From Prostheceraeus crozeri (Eukaryota; Platyhelminthes; Polycladida; Euryleptidae): a stretch of DNA of 64,000 nt. The stretch covers positions 62,001-126,000 of the forward strand of contig CAJQUW010007893.1 of the NCBI GenBank assembly GCA_907163375.1, read 5' to 3'. Both the position numbers and the translations under genes were made by a program. The number at the start of each line of letters is the position of its first letter. Position 1 is the first letter of the stretch. Shown one piece after another: positions 56,301-59,300 of the stretch. Under the pieces are notes generated by a model. It searched no databases. It had not been told where the DNA came from and was given only the letters and a program-made list of their open reading frames with translations.

Positions 56301-59300
56301 TATTGTTGGAAGATTGTCGTAAAATATCTATGCTATTTTACATCACAACCACAACAAGAATAAAGTTGGAAGATTGTCGTAAAATATCTATGCTAGGTCT
56401 ACATGTACATGAATTAACACAGAAAAAGGAGGACTACTGTATCTCACATAGGCATACAGTATGAGAATGAAACGAGTTAAAAACAAAGACATAAAATATA
56501 ATGAAATAAAAGACAGGTAGGCTACATAGAACGGAAATACACGCTTACAAAACGTAATATTTACATGAATACAAAGGAGAAAAGAAGAAATGAGAAATCA
56601 CACGTCTAAATCACGACCAATACAGCCATTCATACATTGTGCCGTCTTTGAACGGATGTGAATAGTCTCAACTGATTTTCGTACACTAGGATTTTTAATA
56701 TTCGAGTCTATGATACTCCATGACAAGGGCAATACAGCCTCCTTATTCAAAGGATCAATGTTACGACTATGTATGTGCTTATACACCGTAGAATTTTTGT
56801 CATGCAAATGATTCAAAAAACGAGATCGCACAGTACAACAACTTTCGCAGATATAAATCTTTTGACATATTGTACATGTGACTTGATAAATAACAAATTT
56901 CACTAAACATTTTCCTGGTGATTCAGCAAACTTACAGCAGCGACAATTAGCAGCACAAGGTGGTCTACTTCGTCTCGGTTGCAATGATTGAGATAAGGGC
57001 GGCTTATTTCGAAAGATCATAATTACCTTTTGAGTCTAAGCATGAGCGGCGAAGAATACGTCGAGCATTGTCCACAAACCTTTCTCCCAGATAGGGAAAA
57101 AAGAGTTTCACTTTGCTTTTATCATTAAAGTCAGTCCTTCGACTGCGTCGATTTGGTCCATCAGTCCACAAGTAACGCTTGAGGATATGCCTAGGGTAAC
57201 CATTAGCCAGGAATCGTTGGGTAAGTTGAGTTCTGGCCTCATTGAGAAGCTCTGCATCAGAACAAATTGTGGAAATGCGATGTCGCTCACCAATAAGGAT
57301 ACCAATCTTTTGCGAGCGTGGGACAAACGACTTCCAGGGAGTAATGCATCCACTGTGAAGAGGTTTGATGTGCAATCCTGTACGAAGCTCAGGTTGAGTT
57401 AATACTTTAACATCGAGAAAACATATAGTATGTGTATCGTTGAGGCCTTCAAAAGTGAACTTTATCACAGAAGAAACAGAATTACATAATTCCAGCAGCT
57501 CCGACTCGGTTATATTCGATAAGACAACAAAAATATCGTCAATGTATCGACGCCAGAACACAATGTTTCCAGTTAAATCGAATATTTGCTTCTCAACATA
57601 ATTCATATAAATAATCGCCAATGGCGGTGCCGCACTACTGCTCATGGATAACCCATGAACTTGGCGAAATAATTTGCCGTCAATTGAAATTCTATCCGTT
57701 GATAATAGAAGTGTGAGGAGAGATTCTAAATCACTCGGAGATATGTAAGGAAACGCGGAATCATTCCTATGATTATTAAAGAATTCTAATGCCACCGAAA
57801 TGACACCACGACAAGTAGGAGAATCCGATATTGGGATGGAACCGTATAAGTTAACAACATCTAGAGACCGATAACTGAATCCATTGGTATATTGTTTGAT
57901 AATAATGCATTTACAAATTGTTCACTAGAAGTTAGATGGGCTGGCACAAAATGAATTAATTCGTTAAAAATATCCGATAGAAATTTCGATAAAGCATTAG
58001 TCGCACCATCCATAGCGGAAACAATGGGACGTCCACTGAGAGGACCCTCCTTACGATCCTTCGCAGCACTCCTTTTTCTGTGTTAATTCATGTACATGTA
58101 GACCTAGCATAGATATTTTACGACAATCTTCCAACTTTATTCTTGTTGTGGTTGTGATGTAAAATAGCATAGATATTTTACGACAATCTTCCAACTTTAT
58201 TCTTGTTGTGGTTGTGATGTAAAATAGCATAGATATTTTACGACAATCTTCCAACTTTATTCTTGTTGTGGTTGTGATGTAAAATAGCATAGATATTTTA
58301 CGACAATCTTCCAACAATATTCCCGTTGTGGTTGTGATGTCACTCGCTTGCATTCATGAGATACAGTCACTTCGTGTTGCACATGAGTTTGACGGTTCAT
58401 CCAGACATTCTGTAACTGATGAAGGTCATTGACTGAAAGCTCTTACCCATTTTAATAATACATTTCGATCCCATCAAAGTGTTTTCTTGCTTGCTTCAAT
58501 TATTATCAATATTGGCTCAATGGCACCTCGACTTCTCCATTTTAGGTAACATTATACATATCACGGTAGCATTATCACATCACAGAGAGACTGCTTGAAG
58601 CCGAGCAATGTCGAGATGTTGACCTTCTTGCATAGTAAATTGTAGATAACGGTGACATTACTTCGAATCTTTCTACATTTCCTGATGTATTCAAGTAATT
58701 TGAAAGAAGTATCAAAGAAGAACTCCCCTTTTGCTATATGTAATTTTAAAAGAATCAATTAAATAAAGCACCCGATCGCTCACCACTGGGTTAGTACCTT
58801 TTGTGAAATAAATTAACTTCTTGCATAAACATATTTAAAGAAACTTTCTTGAAAATGAATTTTCAAATTCTTTAGCACTGCTTGAAATTTCCTGGTACTC
58901 TATAAGATTTGCCTTGAATTATAGATAATATGAAGAATTATTTTGGAGGTTAAAGACTATACCTTCAAGATTATTGAAACTTTAAGTGACCATCACACAA
59001 AATCCAGATCATGAAACAGATTACGGTATATTTCGCTTATCCTTCAGTTAGTGTTTCAGTGAAACTTTTTAAAATTTTCTGTGCACCGGTGCGAGCAGGT
59101 GCAGCTAACGCACATCCCTAACTTTGAAGCAATTCATTATCATAATTTACCGTTCATTATCAGATTTACCAATGGTATTATTCCTAAAAATTTTCCTCGT
59201 TTAGTTTGTTGATAATAAATAAATTATTCTTGACTCTTCCCTATCAACTAAATATGCTTATTAATCAAGACATTTTCAAATATTTCCTTGGTTATCGTCG

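Larger units (their letters stand above)
56135..58536 (-). mobile_element. Penelope-like element with reverse transcriptase, GIY-YIG part and inverted pseudo-LTRs (broken)
   Basis: Parts on the minus strand: a reverse transcriptase (about 58045-57004) with RPIVSAMDGATNALSK, SLDVVNLYGSIPI, VHGLSMSSS and the catalytic FWRRYIDDIFVVLSN, then KRYLWTDGP. A C-terminal part (57020-56598) has Cys-rich CAANCRCCKF and the GIY-YIG-like YQVTCTICQKIYICESC. This combination identifies a Penelope-like retroelement. The ORF is framed by inverted arms (56135-56433 and 58069-58507), each ending in a hammerhead-like motif. A 13 bp direct repeat CCATTTTAGGTAA (56122-56134, 58537-58549) may be the target duplication. 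The N-terminal end is short and the copy carries at least one break. Arm identity suggests a fairly young insertion. Confidence 0.88.
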
